A stretch of 18,341 nucleotides of DNA from UBA4486 sp041984885 (GCA_041984885.1 JBHIXH010000045.1:1-18341); one strand, 5' to 3'; shown: positions 1 through 7,371, numbered from the stretch's first letter. Numbers and translations: made by a program. The notes: generated by a model from the sequence alone, not told the origin.

Positions 1-2
1 CA

Positions 3-443
3 AGTTGTCTCAATTTTCCGGTCAAAGGCATTATTCACCTAAGCCGGGACCCGCGAGGTTATGCTGCTTCCTGTAAAAAATACAATCTGGGCAGCGTTGA
101 ACAGGCAGCGAGAGAATGGCGTAACTATCATCGTCGTGTGCTGCGGATTAGATCCAGATATCTGGCGAATATCTCATACCTGCAATTACGCTACGAAGAC
201 CTGGCAGCAGATACAACTGTCCAGCTTGAACAGCTGGCAAACAGCATGAAACTTCCGGTGAAAAGATTCATCAAGCCGGTTGCAATGGCCCGGCCAGTTC
301 ACTTCATTGGTAACAAAAGCCTGAAACAATTTGACGGCAACATCGCACTGAGAGAGGAGTGGAAAGAACAACTAACATCGCTGGAGCAGGAGCGAATCAT
401 GGAATTATGCGCAGATACCACGCAGTTATTCGGTTACGAGTAA
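3..443 (+). CDS. Sulfotransferase family protein, C-terminal part (5' end outside window)
   Basis: The reading frame is open from the window edge to a TAA at 441-443, giving 146 codons with no start in view. The visible part begins near a PAPS 3'-phosphate-binding segment: a β-strand ending IIHLSRDPRG, followed by a helix with Ser in YAASCKKY. Further on it has LQLRYEDLAAD, the YEDL signature seen in many PAPS-dependent sulfotransferases. The product would transfer sulfate from PAPS to a hydroxyl or amine of an unknown acceptor. The P-loop (5'-phosphosulfate loop) and the catalytic base lie outside the window. Family assignment rests on these two motifs and their spacing; the substrate cannot be inferred. 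The gene is convergent with the tRNA-Lys gene downstream. Confidence 0.75.
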   Translation, partial: SCLNFPVKGIIHLSRDPRGYAASCKKYNLGSVEQAAREWRNYHRRVLRIRSRYLANISYLQLRYEDLAADTTVQLEQLANSMKLPVKRFIKPVAMARPVHFIGNKSLKQFDGNIALREEWKEQLTSLEQERIMELCADTTQLFGYE

Positions 444-470
444 TATAAACTGAAATTCAGGAATTCGAGT

Positions 471-546
471 TGGTGGGTCGTGTGCGATTCGAACGCACGA
501 CCATCGCATTAAAAGTGCGGTGCTCTACCGGCTGAGCTAACGACCC
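471..546 (-). tRNA. tRNA-Lys (anticodon UUU)
   Basis: Read on the minus strand, the 76-nt sequence folds as a complete cloverleaf: acceptor GGGTCGT paired with ACGACCC, D-arm GCTC/GAGC, anticodon loop CTTTTAA, T-arm GTGCG/CGCAC with TTCGAAT, and an encoded 3' CCA. The anticodon TTT corresponds to plus-strand 511-513, so it reads lysine AAA/AAG. It closely resembles the E. coli tRNA-Lys gene. The outermost anticodon-stem pair (27-43) is C·A, a mismatch. No convincing promoter or terminator was found for it. Confidence 0.96.
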
Positions 547-681
547 ATTTTTCTGAATTTCTGTTGCCTCGCGTCAGTACCGTATCATGGCTTCCTGTAC
601 ATTCACCCGGGCAGCTGATTTCGAGGAATCGGCGATAATACCGGAGATTTCACAGATGGCAACTCCGCCCCTATGAAAACC

Positions 682-710
682 TTGATTTTATTCAGCCTCG
701 ACACTATTTT
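682..710 (+). promoter_or_regulatory. Candidate sigma-70 promoter for the fmdB–DUF502–aspS operon
   Basis: A −35 hexamer TTGATT (682-687) and a −10 hexamer TATTTT (705-710) are separated by exactly 17 bp. Transcription would start near 717, about 25 nt before the TTG start at 743. The next two genes follow with short or no gaps, so this promoter could serve all three. Confidence 0.5.
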
Positions 711-742
711 GCATCGCAATCATCGACCTGGAGAATACCGAA

Positions 743-1063
743 TTGCCGATTTACGAATACCAATGCACTGCCTGTGGCCACAAGCTGGATGCATTTCAGA
801 AAATCTCGGACGACCTTTTACGCGACTGCCCCGAATGTAACCGGTCGGCGCTGAAAAAATGTGTCACCGCAGCAGCATTCAAGCTGAAAGGTGGCGGCTG
901 GTATGAAACCGATTTCAAGGACAAGAAAAAACCGGCAGAGAAAAAACCCGATGCAACCGATGCCAAGTCCGATAACAAGGCAGATACTCCGGATAAAAAA
1001 GAGGCTTCGCCGAAGCAAGAGACGGCTGCAAAATCCTATACGAAAGCCAATTCATCCGACTAG
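743..1063 (+). CDS. FmdB-family zinc-ribbon protein
   Basis: This 106-residue protein starts MPIYEYQCTACGH, the hallmark of the FmdB/CxxC regulatory-protein family. The start codon is TTG, preceded by a GGAGA ribosome site at about 730; family conservation of MPxYEYxC fixes this start. Two CxxC pairs (C8/C11 and C29/C32) form the presumed zinc ribbon within the first 45 residues. Residues from about 60 onward are a Lys/Ala/Asp/Ser-rich, probably disordered tail with no recognisable domain. The biochemical role of the family is not settled; the name comes from a putative regulator of formamidase/amidase genes. Here the gene is first in a probable operon with a DUF502 gene and aspS, an arrangement common in gamma- and betaproteobacteria. 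Confidence 0.88.
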   Translation: MPIYEYQCTACGHKLDAFQKISDDLLRDCPECNRSALKKCVTAAAFKLKGGGWYETDFKDKKKPAEKKPDATDAKSDNKADTPDKKEASPKQETAAKSYTKANSSD

Positions 1064-1092
1064 GTTGGTTCATTTAATATAGGCTGCCTATC

Positions 1093-1746
1093 ATGACGAC
1101 ACTACGCAAACTCGTCATCGCTGGTCTGCTGGTCTGGCTACCGCTGGCCGCGACCATACTGATCGTCAAGCTGGTCATCGACCTGCTCGATAAAACGATC
1201 CTGTTGTTACCACCGGAATTTCGCCCGGAGAATGTGCTCGGCTTTTCCGTACCGGGTTTTGGCGTGATCTTCGCGATTGCCGTGCTATTGATGACCGGCG
1301 TCTTCGCCGCCAACTTCTTCGGCCGCCAACTGGTCGCTTTCTGGGAGAATGTCCTCGGCCGTATCCCGCTCGTCCGCAGTATCTACACCAGCGTCAAACA
1401 GGTCGCAAGCACGCTACTGACCGCGGACAGTAATTCATTTCGTCATGTTGTCCTGATCGAATATCCCCGCACCGGTATCTGGAGTATGGGCTTTTTGACG
1501 AACAAGGCATTACCGGCTGCCAGCAAACTGAGCGGTGAGAAACTGCTGTCTGTTTTTATTCCAACCACACCGAACCCGACGTCCGGCTTCATCGTCATGC
1601 TGCCGGAGCAAGACGTGCATGCGGTCGATATGACCGTCGAGGAAGGCTTTAAATTCATTATTTCGATGGGTGTCGTTATTCCGGAAGATTCAGAGTTGCT
1701 AAAAGAATCGGCAACCCCGCTTGCGCAAGGCACAGACGCCTCGTAA
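1093..1746 (+). CDS. DUF502 family inner-membrane protein
   Basis: This 217-residue protein has two strong hydrophobic segments at about residues 8-32 and 55-75. They are followed by the DUF502 core, GRIPLVRSIYTSVKQVAS at about 89-106, and a soluble domain with FVVI/GFIVMLP-like β-strands. It is predicted to be anchored in the inner membrane; its biochemical function is unknown. The gene lies 29 nt after the fmdB-like gene and ends 40 nt before the chosen aspS start, so co-transcription is likely. The ribosome site is weak: only AGG at 1081-1083 lies at suitable distance, and it is inside a short palindrome (ATAGGC-T-GCCTAT, 1079-1091). The length is typical of the family. Confidence 0.85.
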   Translation: MTTLRKLVIAGLLVWLPLAATILIVKLVIDLLDKTILLLPPEFRPENVLGFSVPGFGVIFAIAVLLMTGVFAANFFGRQLVAFWENVLGRIPLVRSIYTSVKQVASTLLTADSNSFRHVVLIEYPRTGIWSMGFLTNKALPAASKLSGEKLLSVFIPTTPNPTSGFIVMLPEQDVHAVDMTVEEGFKFIISMGVVIPEDSELLKESATPLAQGTDAS

Positions 1747-1786
1747 CATTGCGCCCTTTGTTAAATCAGGGCACCCCATTCCAGTC

Positions 1787-3565
1787 ATGCGCAGTCATTA
1801 TTGTGGCCATATCAATCGAGACCTGATCGACGAGGAGGTCCGCCTGTGTGGCTGGGTCCAGCGGCGGCGTGACCATGGCGGCGTGATCTTTATTGATCTG
1901 CGCGACCGTGAGGGTCTCGCACAAATCGTGTTCGACCCGGATCGCGAGGAATCCTTCGCCATCGCCGATGCCGTCCGCAACGAATTTGTCATACAAATCA
2001 CCGGCCGCGTCCGTGAACGCCCGGACGGCACCGTCAATAAAGACCTGCCGACCGGCGAGGTTGAAGTACTCGGATACACAATTGAAATTCTGAACAAGGC
2101 CAATACGCCGCCGTTTCAGCTCGACGACGACAACGTCCACGATGACGTCAAGCTGAAATACCGCTACGTCGATCTACGTCGTCCGCAGATGCAGGCCAAC
2201 CTGAAATTACGACATCAGGTGGTACAGGCCATGCGGCAATTCATGGACGCCAATGGCTTTCTCGATATCGAGACCCCCATGCTGACAAAGGCCACACCGG
2301 AAGGCGCCCGCGACTACCTTGTCCCGAGTCGCACCCATCCCGGTGAATTCTTCGCCCTGCCGCAGTCACCGCAGTTATTCAAACAGTTATTAATGATGTC
2401 CGGCATGGATCGCTATTACCAGATTGTGCGCTGTTTTCGCGATGAGGACCTGCGTGCCGATCGCCAGCCGGAATTCACCCAGCTGGATATCGAAACCTCG
2501 TTTATGGACGAACAGGAAATCATGACATTGATGGAATCCATGATCGTGCATCTGTTCAAACAGGTGCTCGCTGTTGAGATTGAACAACCGATTCCGCACA
2601 TCAGTTATACCGAAGCGATGCAGCGCTACGGCAGTGATCGACCGGATTTACGCAACCCGCTCGAATTAATCGATGTCTCCGACCTGATGCAGAGCGTCGA
2701 ATTCAAGGTCTTCTCCAGCCCGGCAAACATGGCCGATGGGCGCGTCGCCGCCTTGTGTCTGCCGGAGGGGAATTCTCTGACCAGGAAGGAGATCGACGAT
2801 TACACGAAACTGGTCGGCCAGTTTGGAGCAAAAGGCCTCGCCTATATCAAGGTGAATGACATCAAGCAGGGTCGTGATGGCCTGCAATCACCGATATTAA
2901 AATTCCTGCCGGATGAAACGGTGCAGGGCATACTCGAACGCACCGATGCAAACACCGGCGACCTGATCTTTTTTGGCGCGGATAAAACAAAAATCGTGAA
3001 TGACTCTCTCGGTCATTTGCGTAATCAACTGGCGGCCGATCGGGGCTTGCTGGAAGGTGGCTGGCGTTTTGTCTGGGTCGTCGATTTCCCGATGTTTGAA
3101 CATAACGACGACGAAGACCGCTGGGACGCGTTGCATCACCCGTTCACCGCACCACAATCGCCTGACCCGGAAGACCTGATCAACGATCCCGGCAATGCGT
3201 TGTCGCGTGCCTACGACCTCGTCCTGAACGGCATCGAGCTCGGCGGGGGATCGGTGCGTATTCATCGACCCGAGATGCAAACGGCTGTGCTGAAACTGCT
3301 CGGCATTGACGAACAGTCGGCCATGGAAAAATTCGGTTTTCTTATCACCGCGCTCGATTATGGCTGCCCGCCACACGGCGGCATCGCCTTCGGCCTGGAT
3401 CGAATCGCCATGTTAATGGCCGGAGCGGACTCGATCCGCGATGTCATCGCGTTTCCCAAAACGCAGACGGCCAGTTGCCCGTTGACGTCGGCACCATCGC
3501 CCGCTGCCGCCCGACAATTACGCGAGCTCGGCATCAAACTGGCCAAACAAAATAAAGATAAGTAA
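1787..3565 (+). CDS. aspS: Aspartyl-tRNA synthetase (bacterial type, class IIb)
   Basis: This 592-residue enzyme charges tRNA with aspartate using ATP. The N-terminal OB-fold anticodon-binding domain starts MRSHYCGH and contains LCGWVQRRRDHGGVIFIDLRD. The catalytic domain carries the bacterial AspRS signatures FALPQSPQLFKQLLM and YYQIVRCFRDEDLRADRQPEFTQLD (motif 2), a GAD insertion domain in the middle, and the C-terminal motif 3 GGIAFGLDRIAMLMAG. An upstream in-frame TTG at 1721 would overlap the previous gene by 26 bp and add 22 residues not seen in the family, so ATG 1787 was chosen; its ribosome site is weak. His30 and Gly81 match the pair (H31/G82 in Pseudomonas aeruginosa) reported for non-discriminating AspRS, which also charges tRNA-Asn. 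Confidence 0.97.
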   Translation: MRSHYCGHINRDLIDEEVRLCGWVQRRRDHGGVIFIDLRDREGLAQIVFDPDREESFAIADAVRNEFVIQITGRVRERPDGTVNKDLPTGEVEVLGYTIEILNKANTPPFQLDDDNVHDDVKLKYRYVDLRRPQMQANLKLRHQVVQAMRQFMDANGFLDIETPMLTKATPEGARDYLVPSRTHPGEFFALPQSPQLFKQLLMMSGMDRYYQIVRCFRDEDLRADRQPEFTQLDIETSFMDEQEIMTLMESMIVHLFKQVLAVEIEQPIPHISYTEAMQRYGSDRPDLRNPLELIDVSDLMQSVEFKVFSSPANMADGRVAALCLPEGNSLTRKEIDDYTKLVGQFGAKGLAYIKVNDIKQGRDGLQSPILKFLPDETVQGILERTDANTGDLIFFGADKTKIVNDSLGHLRNQLAADRGLLEGGWRFVWVVDFPMFEHNDDEDRWDALHHPFTAPQSPDPEDLINDPGNALSRAYDLVLNGIELGGGSVRIHRPEMQTAVLKLLGIDEQSAMEKFGFLITALDYGCPPHGGIAFGLDRIAMLMAGADSIRDVIAFPKTQTASCPLTSAPSPAAARQLRELGIKLAKQNKDK

Positions 3566-3630
3566 CTGCTTACTTTCTTTTATAATGCTGAATTTCATTC
3601 GTCTCGATTGAACAGCGGTACATTTTTATC

Positions 3631-3656
3631 GCGATCACTTGGTATAGTGTGATCGC
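3631..3656. promoter_or_regulatory. Inverted repeat overlapping an extended −10 promoter upstream of nadA (candidate operator)
   Basis: GCGATCAC (3631-3638) and GTGATCGC (3649-3656) are perfect 8-bp inverted arms around a 10-nt centre. The centre contains TGGTATAGT (3640-3648), an extended −10 promoter element, so transcription would start about 3655, some 20 nt before nadA. A protein bound to the dyad would cover the −10 region, as expected of a repressor site. The arms do not resemble the enterobacterial NadR site as I recall it. The regulator is unknown; an NrtR-type NAD regulator is one possibility but nothing in the sequence proves it. Confidence 0.5.
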
Positions 3657-3673
3657 TGCCCTATGTTATAACC

Positions 3674-4747
3674 ATGCCAAACGAAACGACCGCAACAGAC
3701 TTTCGCCTCACACCGGAGCAGGTGCCGGAGACGGTCTCCGAGCAACTGGATGACATTGAACGCGAGCGGTTAACCACGCGCATTCGCGAATTATTAACAC
3801 AACGTGATGCCGTGCTGGTGGCACATTATTACACCGACGCTGACTTGCAGATCCTGGCCGATGAAACCGGCGGTTATGTCTCCGACTCTCTCGACATGGC
3901 CCGCTTCGGCCATGAATCCGAAGCCTCGACTCTCGTCGTCTGCGGCGTGCGCTTCATGGGTGAAACAGCGAAGATCCTGAACCCGGAGAAGACGGTACTG
4001 ATGCCGGACCTGCATGCAGACTGTTCTCTCGATATTGGCTGCCCGCCGGACAAGTTTGCTGACTTCTGCGATGCGCACCCGGAACGCACCGTCGTGGTAT
4101 ATGCGAATACCAGCGCGGCGGTGAAAGCGCGCGCCGACTGGATGGTCACATCCGGCAGCGCCGTTGACGTGATCGCACACTTACATGCGCAGGGCGAAAC
4201 ATTCATCTGGGCCCCGGATCGTTATCTCGGCGATTACGTGCAACAACAAACCGGTGCCGACATGTTGCTGTGGCAGGGCAGTTGTATCGTGCACGAGGAA
4301 TTCAAGGGCAAGGAGTTACAGGCCCTGATCGCCAGACATCCGGACGCCAAAGTACTCGTACATCCGGAATCACCGGCCAGCGTGATCGAACTCGCCGATG
4401 TCGTCAGCTCCACGACCGGCATTATTGCCGCCGCCCGCTCTCTACCCGCGAAGAAATTCATCGTCGCCACTGACAAGGGTATTTTTCACAAGATGCAGCT
4501 GGCCGCGCCCGACAAACTATTCATTGAAGCACCGACCGCCGGCAAGGGTGCCACCTGCAAATCCTGTGCGCATTGTCCGTGGATGGCGATGAATGGCCTG
4601 CGCAGCCTGGCGAATACACTGGAAACAATGAACAATGAAATCCATGTCGATGCAGACATCATTGAACGCGCCAACCTGCCTATCAAGCGCCTGCTTGAAT
4701 TTTCTGCTGCGAGGAATCAACCGGTCTATGGCACCAACGATGCCTGA
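3674..4747 (+). CDS. nadA: Quinolinate synthase A
   Basis: This 357-residue enzyme condenses iminoaspartate (from NadB) with dihydroxyacetone phosphate to make quinolinate, the committed step of de novo NAD synthesis. It shows family segments VAHYYTDADLQ (about 49-59), DSLDMAR, CGVRFMGETAKIL (90-102), and the three expected [4Fe-4S] ligands: C117 in HADCSLDIGCP, C204 in GSCIVHEEF and C301 in CKSCAHCPWM. Relative to the E. coli ligands as I recall them (C113, C200, C297), all three are offset by four. The 20-residue N-terminal extension is poorly conserved, but no better start exists downstream. The gene is separated from aspS by 108 nt containing an inverted repeat over a promoter, so it is probably transcribed on its own. 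nadB and nadC are not in the window. Confidence 0.97.
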   Translation: MPNETTATDFRLTPEQVPETVSEQLDDIERERLTTRIRELLTQRDAVLVAHYYTDADLQILADETGGYVSDSLDMARFGHESEASTLVVCGVRFMGETAKILNPEKTVLMPDLHADCSLDIGCPPDKFADFCDAHPERTVVVYANTSAAVKARADWMVTSGSAVDVIAHLHAQGETFIWAPDRYLGDYVQQQTGADMLLWQGSCIVHEEFKGKELQALIARHPDAKVLVHPESPASVIELADVVSSTTGIIAAARSLPAKKFIVATDKGIFHKMQLAAPDKLFIEAPTAGKGATCKSCAHCPWMAMNGLRSLANTLETMNNEIHVDADIIERANLPIKRLLEFSAARNQPVYGTNDA

Positions 4748-4776
4748 CGGCAGTGAAGGTTAACCCGTATCTTAAG

Positions 4777-4795
4777 TGTCGAAATTTTTTACACT
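4777..4795 (+). promoter_or_regulatory. Shared upstream motif of PEP-CTERM genes, copy 1 (candidate enhancer site)
   Basis: TGTCGAAATTTTTTACACT matches the sequence at 8808-8826, upstream of the second PEP-CTERM gene, at 16 of 19 positions. It contains a TGT-N11-ACA dyad, here extended to AGTGT-N11-ACACT (4775-4795). Its centre is about 190 nt upstream of the sigma-54 −24 element, a normal distance for an enhancer-binding protein. The inferred binder is a PrsR-type response regulator, which is the known sigma-54 activator linked to PEP-CTERM/exosortase systems. Confidence 0.55.
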
Positions 4796-4977
4796 AGCTA
4801 CATCGCGATAGTGGCTGACCGATTCACAAATTTTCCTTGTAAAACAGTTAGTTAGAAATTCAGTTATGCTGGACGGAAGCCCATTTCGGTAATGTTGTGC
4901 TGTTGAGCCGTCGAGATCCTTTACGCCTCGTTTTTCGCATAAATATATCTTGCTGATTTATCAGTGAAAATTTATCC

Positions 4978-4993
4978 CGGAACAGCTTTTGCT
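4978..4993 (+). promoter_or_regulatory. Candidate sigma-54 promoter of the first PEP-CTERM gene
   Basis: CGGAACAGCTTTTGCT has GG (4979-4980) and GC (4991-4992) spaced by exactly 10 nt, and matches the −24/−12 consensus TGGCACG-N4-TTGCW at 9 of the 12 specified positions, including the whole TTGCT. Transcription would start near 5004, about 30 nt before the ATG at 5035. No good sigma-70 promoter was found at this spot. Confidence 0.6.
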
Positions 4994-5034
4994 TTGGCAA
5001 CGAAAAAACAAAACTAATAGTTGAGGAGTAAGCA

Positions 5035-5685
5035 ATGCAGACAAGACTGTCAATTTCCGCGCTTGCGGGTTTCTTTTTCTTTTTGTCCACCGGCATGGTC
5101 CACGCGATCCCGTACAAAGGAGTGGAATTTCCGGATGGTGCCGTTTCGTTTGCCGATAGCGTGGTCAGTTACGAACCCGGCTTCAGTGGTGGTAACGAAC
5201 CCACCTCTCCCTATCGGGTCAGCAGTGAGGCGCTTGGCATCCCGGACTATACCGAAGGCCCTGGTATTGATTATGTCTCACTCGGCGCAGGCGGACGCAT
5301 CACCTTGCAGTTCACCGATAACTCGCTGACCGGTAGCGGCGACAACGGTCTTGATTTATGGATATTCGAAATCGGTCCGGATGTGGAAGACACGATCGTC
5401 GAGATCAGCAAGAACGGTTCGACCTGGTTCAACGTTGGAACCGTTTTTGGTTCAACCAGCGGCATCGATATTGATGCGTTCGGTTTCGATACCTCGGATT
5501 TCTTTTCTTTTGTCCGACTTACCGACGTTTTTTCTGAAGGCCAACAAAGTGGCTCAACCGTTGGTGCGGATATCGACGCGGTCGGTGCTATATCTTCAGC
5601 ACCGCCGGTTACCGTCCCGGAACCCGCCGTTCTCATGCTACTCAGCCTGGGGCTGGTCGGCCTCGGCATCACACGAAGACGCTGA
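5035..5685 (+). CDS. PEP-CTERM sorting domain protein 1
   Basis: This 216-residue exported protein has an N-terminal signal peptide (about residues 1-24, hydrophobic ALAGFFFFLSTG, cleavage after VHA). The middle domain is β-rich and acidic, with GLDLWIFEIGPDVEDTIVEI at about 115, resembling surface-exposed jelly-roll domains but not a family I can name. The C-terminus is a textbook PEP-CTERM signal: VPEP at 194-197, a hydrophobic helix, and a basic end ITRRR. In such systems an exosortase recognises the signal and the protein is sorted to the cell surface together with exopolysaccharide. GAGGAG at 5023-5028 is a good ribosome site. The gene is monocistronic, bounded by its own sigma-54-type promoter and a strong terminator. 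No exosortase or EPS gene is in the window, so processing depends on genes elsewhere. Confidence 0.9.
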   Translation: MQTRLSISALAGFFFFLSTGMVHAIPYKGVEFPDGAVSFADSVVSYEPGFSGGNEPTSPYRVSSEALGIPDYTEGPGIDYVSLGAGGRITLQFTDNSLTGSGDNGLDLWIFEIGPDVEDTIVEISKNGSTWFNVGTVFGSTSGIDIDAFGFDTSDFFSFVRLTDVFSEGQQSGSTVGADIDAVGAISSAPPVTVPEPAVLMLLSLGLVGLGITRRR

Positions 5686-5709
5686 GACGAATGTACTTGT
5701 GACTAACTG

Positions 5710-5738
5710 AAAACCCCGCTTGATTGCGGGGTTTTTTA
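5710..5738. terminator. Rho-independent terminator between convergent PEP-CTERM-1 and Sel1 genes
   Basis: AAAACCCCGC (5710-5719) and GCGGGGTTTT (5726-5735) pair perfectly around a 6-nt loop, followed by more T residues to 5737. It ends the PEP-CTERM-1 transcript. The A-tract on the 5' side means it could also act, less strongly, on the minus-strand transcript coming from the Sel1 gene. Confidence 0.9.
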
Positions 5739-5754
5739 TTCGTGAATTCTTTTT

Positions 5755-6495
5755 TCAGTGTGCCTGGGTGACGTTGTCACTCGCATCCAGCCCGGGCTGG
5801 ATCGGATGCGCAATATTTTCAATAACCGTCTCGTAGTGCTGCATCGATAACGCCTGTGCCTGCTCCAGTTGCTGCGCGGACATCAGGTTTGCGACCGCAT
5901 CGCGACTCGCCAGTGCCGGGCCATGGCCGGTCGCGGCGGCGACGCTGAACCACGCGTAAGCACGCACAAAGTTTTGTGGCACCCCCCGACCCTGTACGTA
6001 AAACAGGCCAAGCAGATGCTGGCTTTCACTATTGGCCAGCTGCGACTGCTGTTTTAACCAGGCATAGATCTGCATTAATTCGGGCCGGTTAAAGCTGCCA
6101 TTGACGGCCTCACGGGCGACGGTGAGACGGGCCTCGTCATCACCGGCATACGCCTGTGCATACATTTGCATAAATGCCTGTTCTTCCGGGGACAGCGTCA
6201 GGTTATCACCGGGTGCCATCGTACGCAGGTTCAACTGCGCATTGCGATGCCCCTGCCGGGCGGCTTTCTGGTACCAGCGTGAAGCCGCGTTTGTATCCTG
6301 CGGTAGACCGTCACCGGTTTCATAGGCCCAGCCAAGTTTGAATTGTGCATGTGGATCGCCGGCAAACGCCTTCGCCTGATAATAATTCAGACGTTGTGAT
6401 TGTTGTTGTTGAAACTTCGAGACGAACGGACTCGATTCGGCAGCCACTGCCGTGTTGCCAATACAGATACCAAGCAATACAAGTTGACGGATCAT
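5755..6495 (-). CDS. Periplasmic Sel1-repeat (TPR-like) protein
   Basis: This 246-residue protein begins with a signal peptide (MIRQLVLLGICIGNTAVA, likely cleaved before or at Ala19). It contains two Sel1-like repeats: residues about 47-82 (DPHAQFKLGWAYETGDGLPQ then AASRWYQKAARQG) and about 157-192 (SESQHLLGLFYVQGRGVPQ then AYAWFSVAAATG). Sel1 repeats form α/α solenoids that hold protein partners, often at the envelope. No catalytic motif is visible and the partner is unknown. GGAGAT lies 8 nt before the ATG on the minus strand. The gene is divergent from yebC; a −10-like TATCAT is present on the minus strand at plus positions 6538-6543, without a clear −35. It converges on the PEP-CTERM-1 gene. 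Confidence 0.82.
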   Translation of the reverse strand: MIRQLVLLGICIGNTAVAAESSPFVSKFQQQQSQRLNYYQAKAFAGDPHAQFKLGWAYETGDGLPQDTNAASRWYQKAARQGHRNAQLNLRTMAPGDNLTLSPEEQAFMQMYAQAYAGDDEARLTVAREAVNGSFNRPELMQIYAWLKQQSQLANSESQHLLGLFYVQGRGVPQNFVRAYAWFSVAAATGHGPALASRDAVANLMSAQQLEQAQALSMQHYETVIENIAHPIQPGLDASDNVTQAH

Positions 6496-6564
6496 GCGCG
6501 ATCTCCATACACGGAACCTGTCAGGTCAGCGGCCGTAATGATAGAAAACTTTAAATCATGACAG

Positions 6565-6593
6565 TTGGGAGCAATGCGGGCAGGTGGTAGAAT
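6565..6593 (+). promoter_or_regulatory. Candidate sigma-70 promoter of yebC
   Basis: TTGGGA (6565-6570) and TAGAAT (6588-6593) are 17 bp apart, and the −10 is preceded by TGG, making an extended −10. Transcription would begin near 6600, which leaves a 25-nt leader before ATG 6625. This also argues against the longer in-frame ORF that begins at 6565. Confidence 0.6.
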
Positions 6594-6624
6594 CCGCAGC
6601 AGTTTTTTCAAGGTAATCTGTAGT

Positions 6625-7371
6625 ATGGCAGGACACAGCAAGTGGGCGAATATCCAGCATCGCAAGGGCCGTCAGGACGCGAAGCGGGGCAAATTATTCA
6701 CCAAGTTAATTCGCGAAATCACCGTCTCGGCAAAACTCGGAGGTGGTGACCCGTCAGCCAATCCCCGGCTGCGTGCCGCCGTCGATAACGCGCTGTCGAA
6801 CAACATGACACGCGATACGATCGACCGGGCGATCAAACGCGGTGCCGGGGGCGAGGACGGCGGCAATGTCGATGAAATCCGCTATGAAGGTTACGGACCG
6901 GGTGGCGTGGCGGTACTCGTTGATACCATGACAGACAACCGCAACCGTACCGTCGCCGAGGTTCGACATGCATTCAGCAAGTTTGGTGGCAACCTGGGGC
7001 AGGATGGTTCGGTGAGTTACCTGTTTAACAAGGTCGGCCTGCTGTCGTTTCCAACCGGCACCGATGAAGATGCATTAATGGAAGCCGCACTGGAAGCGGG
7101 CGCCGAAGACGTAATCGCGAACGACGATGGTTCCAGTGATGTCATCACCTCACCGGATAACTTTGTCGATGTCAAAGAGCGTTTGATCAGTGCCGGTCAA
7201 AAACCGGAAAACGCCGAGGTGACCATGCGCGCAGAGACAGCGACAACACTGGACGCCGATTCGGCACAGACGATGATCAAATTACTCGACATGCTGGAAG
7301 ACCTCGATGATGTGCAGAAGGTCTACTCGAATGCGGACATCCCGGATGAGATCCTGGAGCAACTCAATTGA
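6625..7371 (+). CDS. yebC: YebC/PmpR family protein (transcription or translation factor)
   Basis: This 248-residue protein begins MAGHSKWANIQHRKGRQDAK, the invariant N-terminus of the YebC/TACO1 family, and continues with ITVSAKLGGGDPSANPRLR and GYGPGGVAVLVD. Length and motifs are normal for the family. Members have been described as DNA-binding regulators (PmpR in Pseudomonas), and TACO1/YebC proteins have also been linked to translation of difficult sequences; which role applies here cannot be told. An in-frame upstream start at 6565 was rejected because it adds 20 residues before the conserved start and overlaps a good promoter. AAGG at 6610-6613 is the ribosome site. It precedes ruvC by 165 nt, the usual order. 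Confidence 0.96.
   Translation: MAGHSKWANIQHRKGRQDAKRGKLFTKLIREITVSAKLGGGDPSANPRLRAAVDNALSNNMTRDTIDRAIKRGAGGEDGGNVDEIRYEGYGPGGVAVLVDTMTDNRNRTVAEVRHAFSKFGGNLGQDGSVSYLFNKVGLLSFPTGTDEDALMEAALEAGAEDVIANDDGSSDVITSPDNFVDVKERLISAGQKPENAEVTMRAETATTLDADSAQTMIKLLDMLEDLDDVQKVYSNADIPDEILEQLN

Noticed and set aside
450..460. CTGAA-A-TTCAG palindrome as terminator of tRNA-Lys
   Set aside because: The loop would be one base and there is no proper T-run; not a credible terminator.
1721..1786. Upstream TTG start for aspS
   Set aside because: Adds 22 residues not found in AspRS and overlaps the DUF502 gene; the family starts MRSHYCG at 1787.
2897..3376. 159-residue minus-strand ORF inside aspS
   Set aside because: Lies wholly opposite conserved AspRS coding sequence, has no ribosome site and no recognisable domain.
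4964..5034. GG-N9-GC at about 4893-4905 as the sigma-54 promoter of PEP-CTERM-1
   Set aside because: Spacing is one base short and the match is poorer than the correctly spaced element at 4978-4993.
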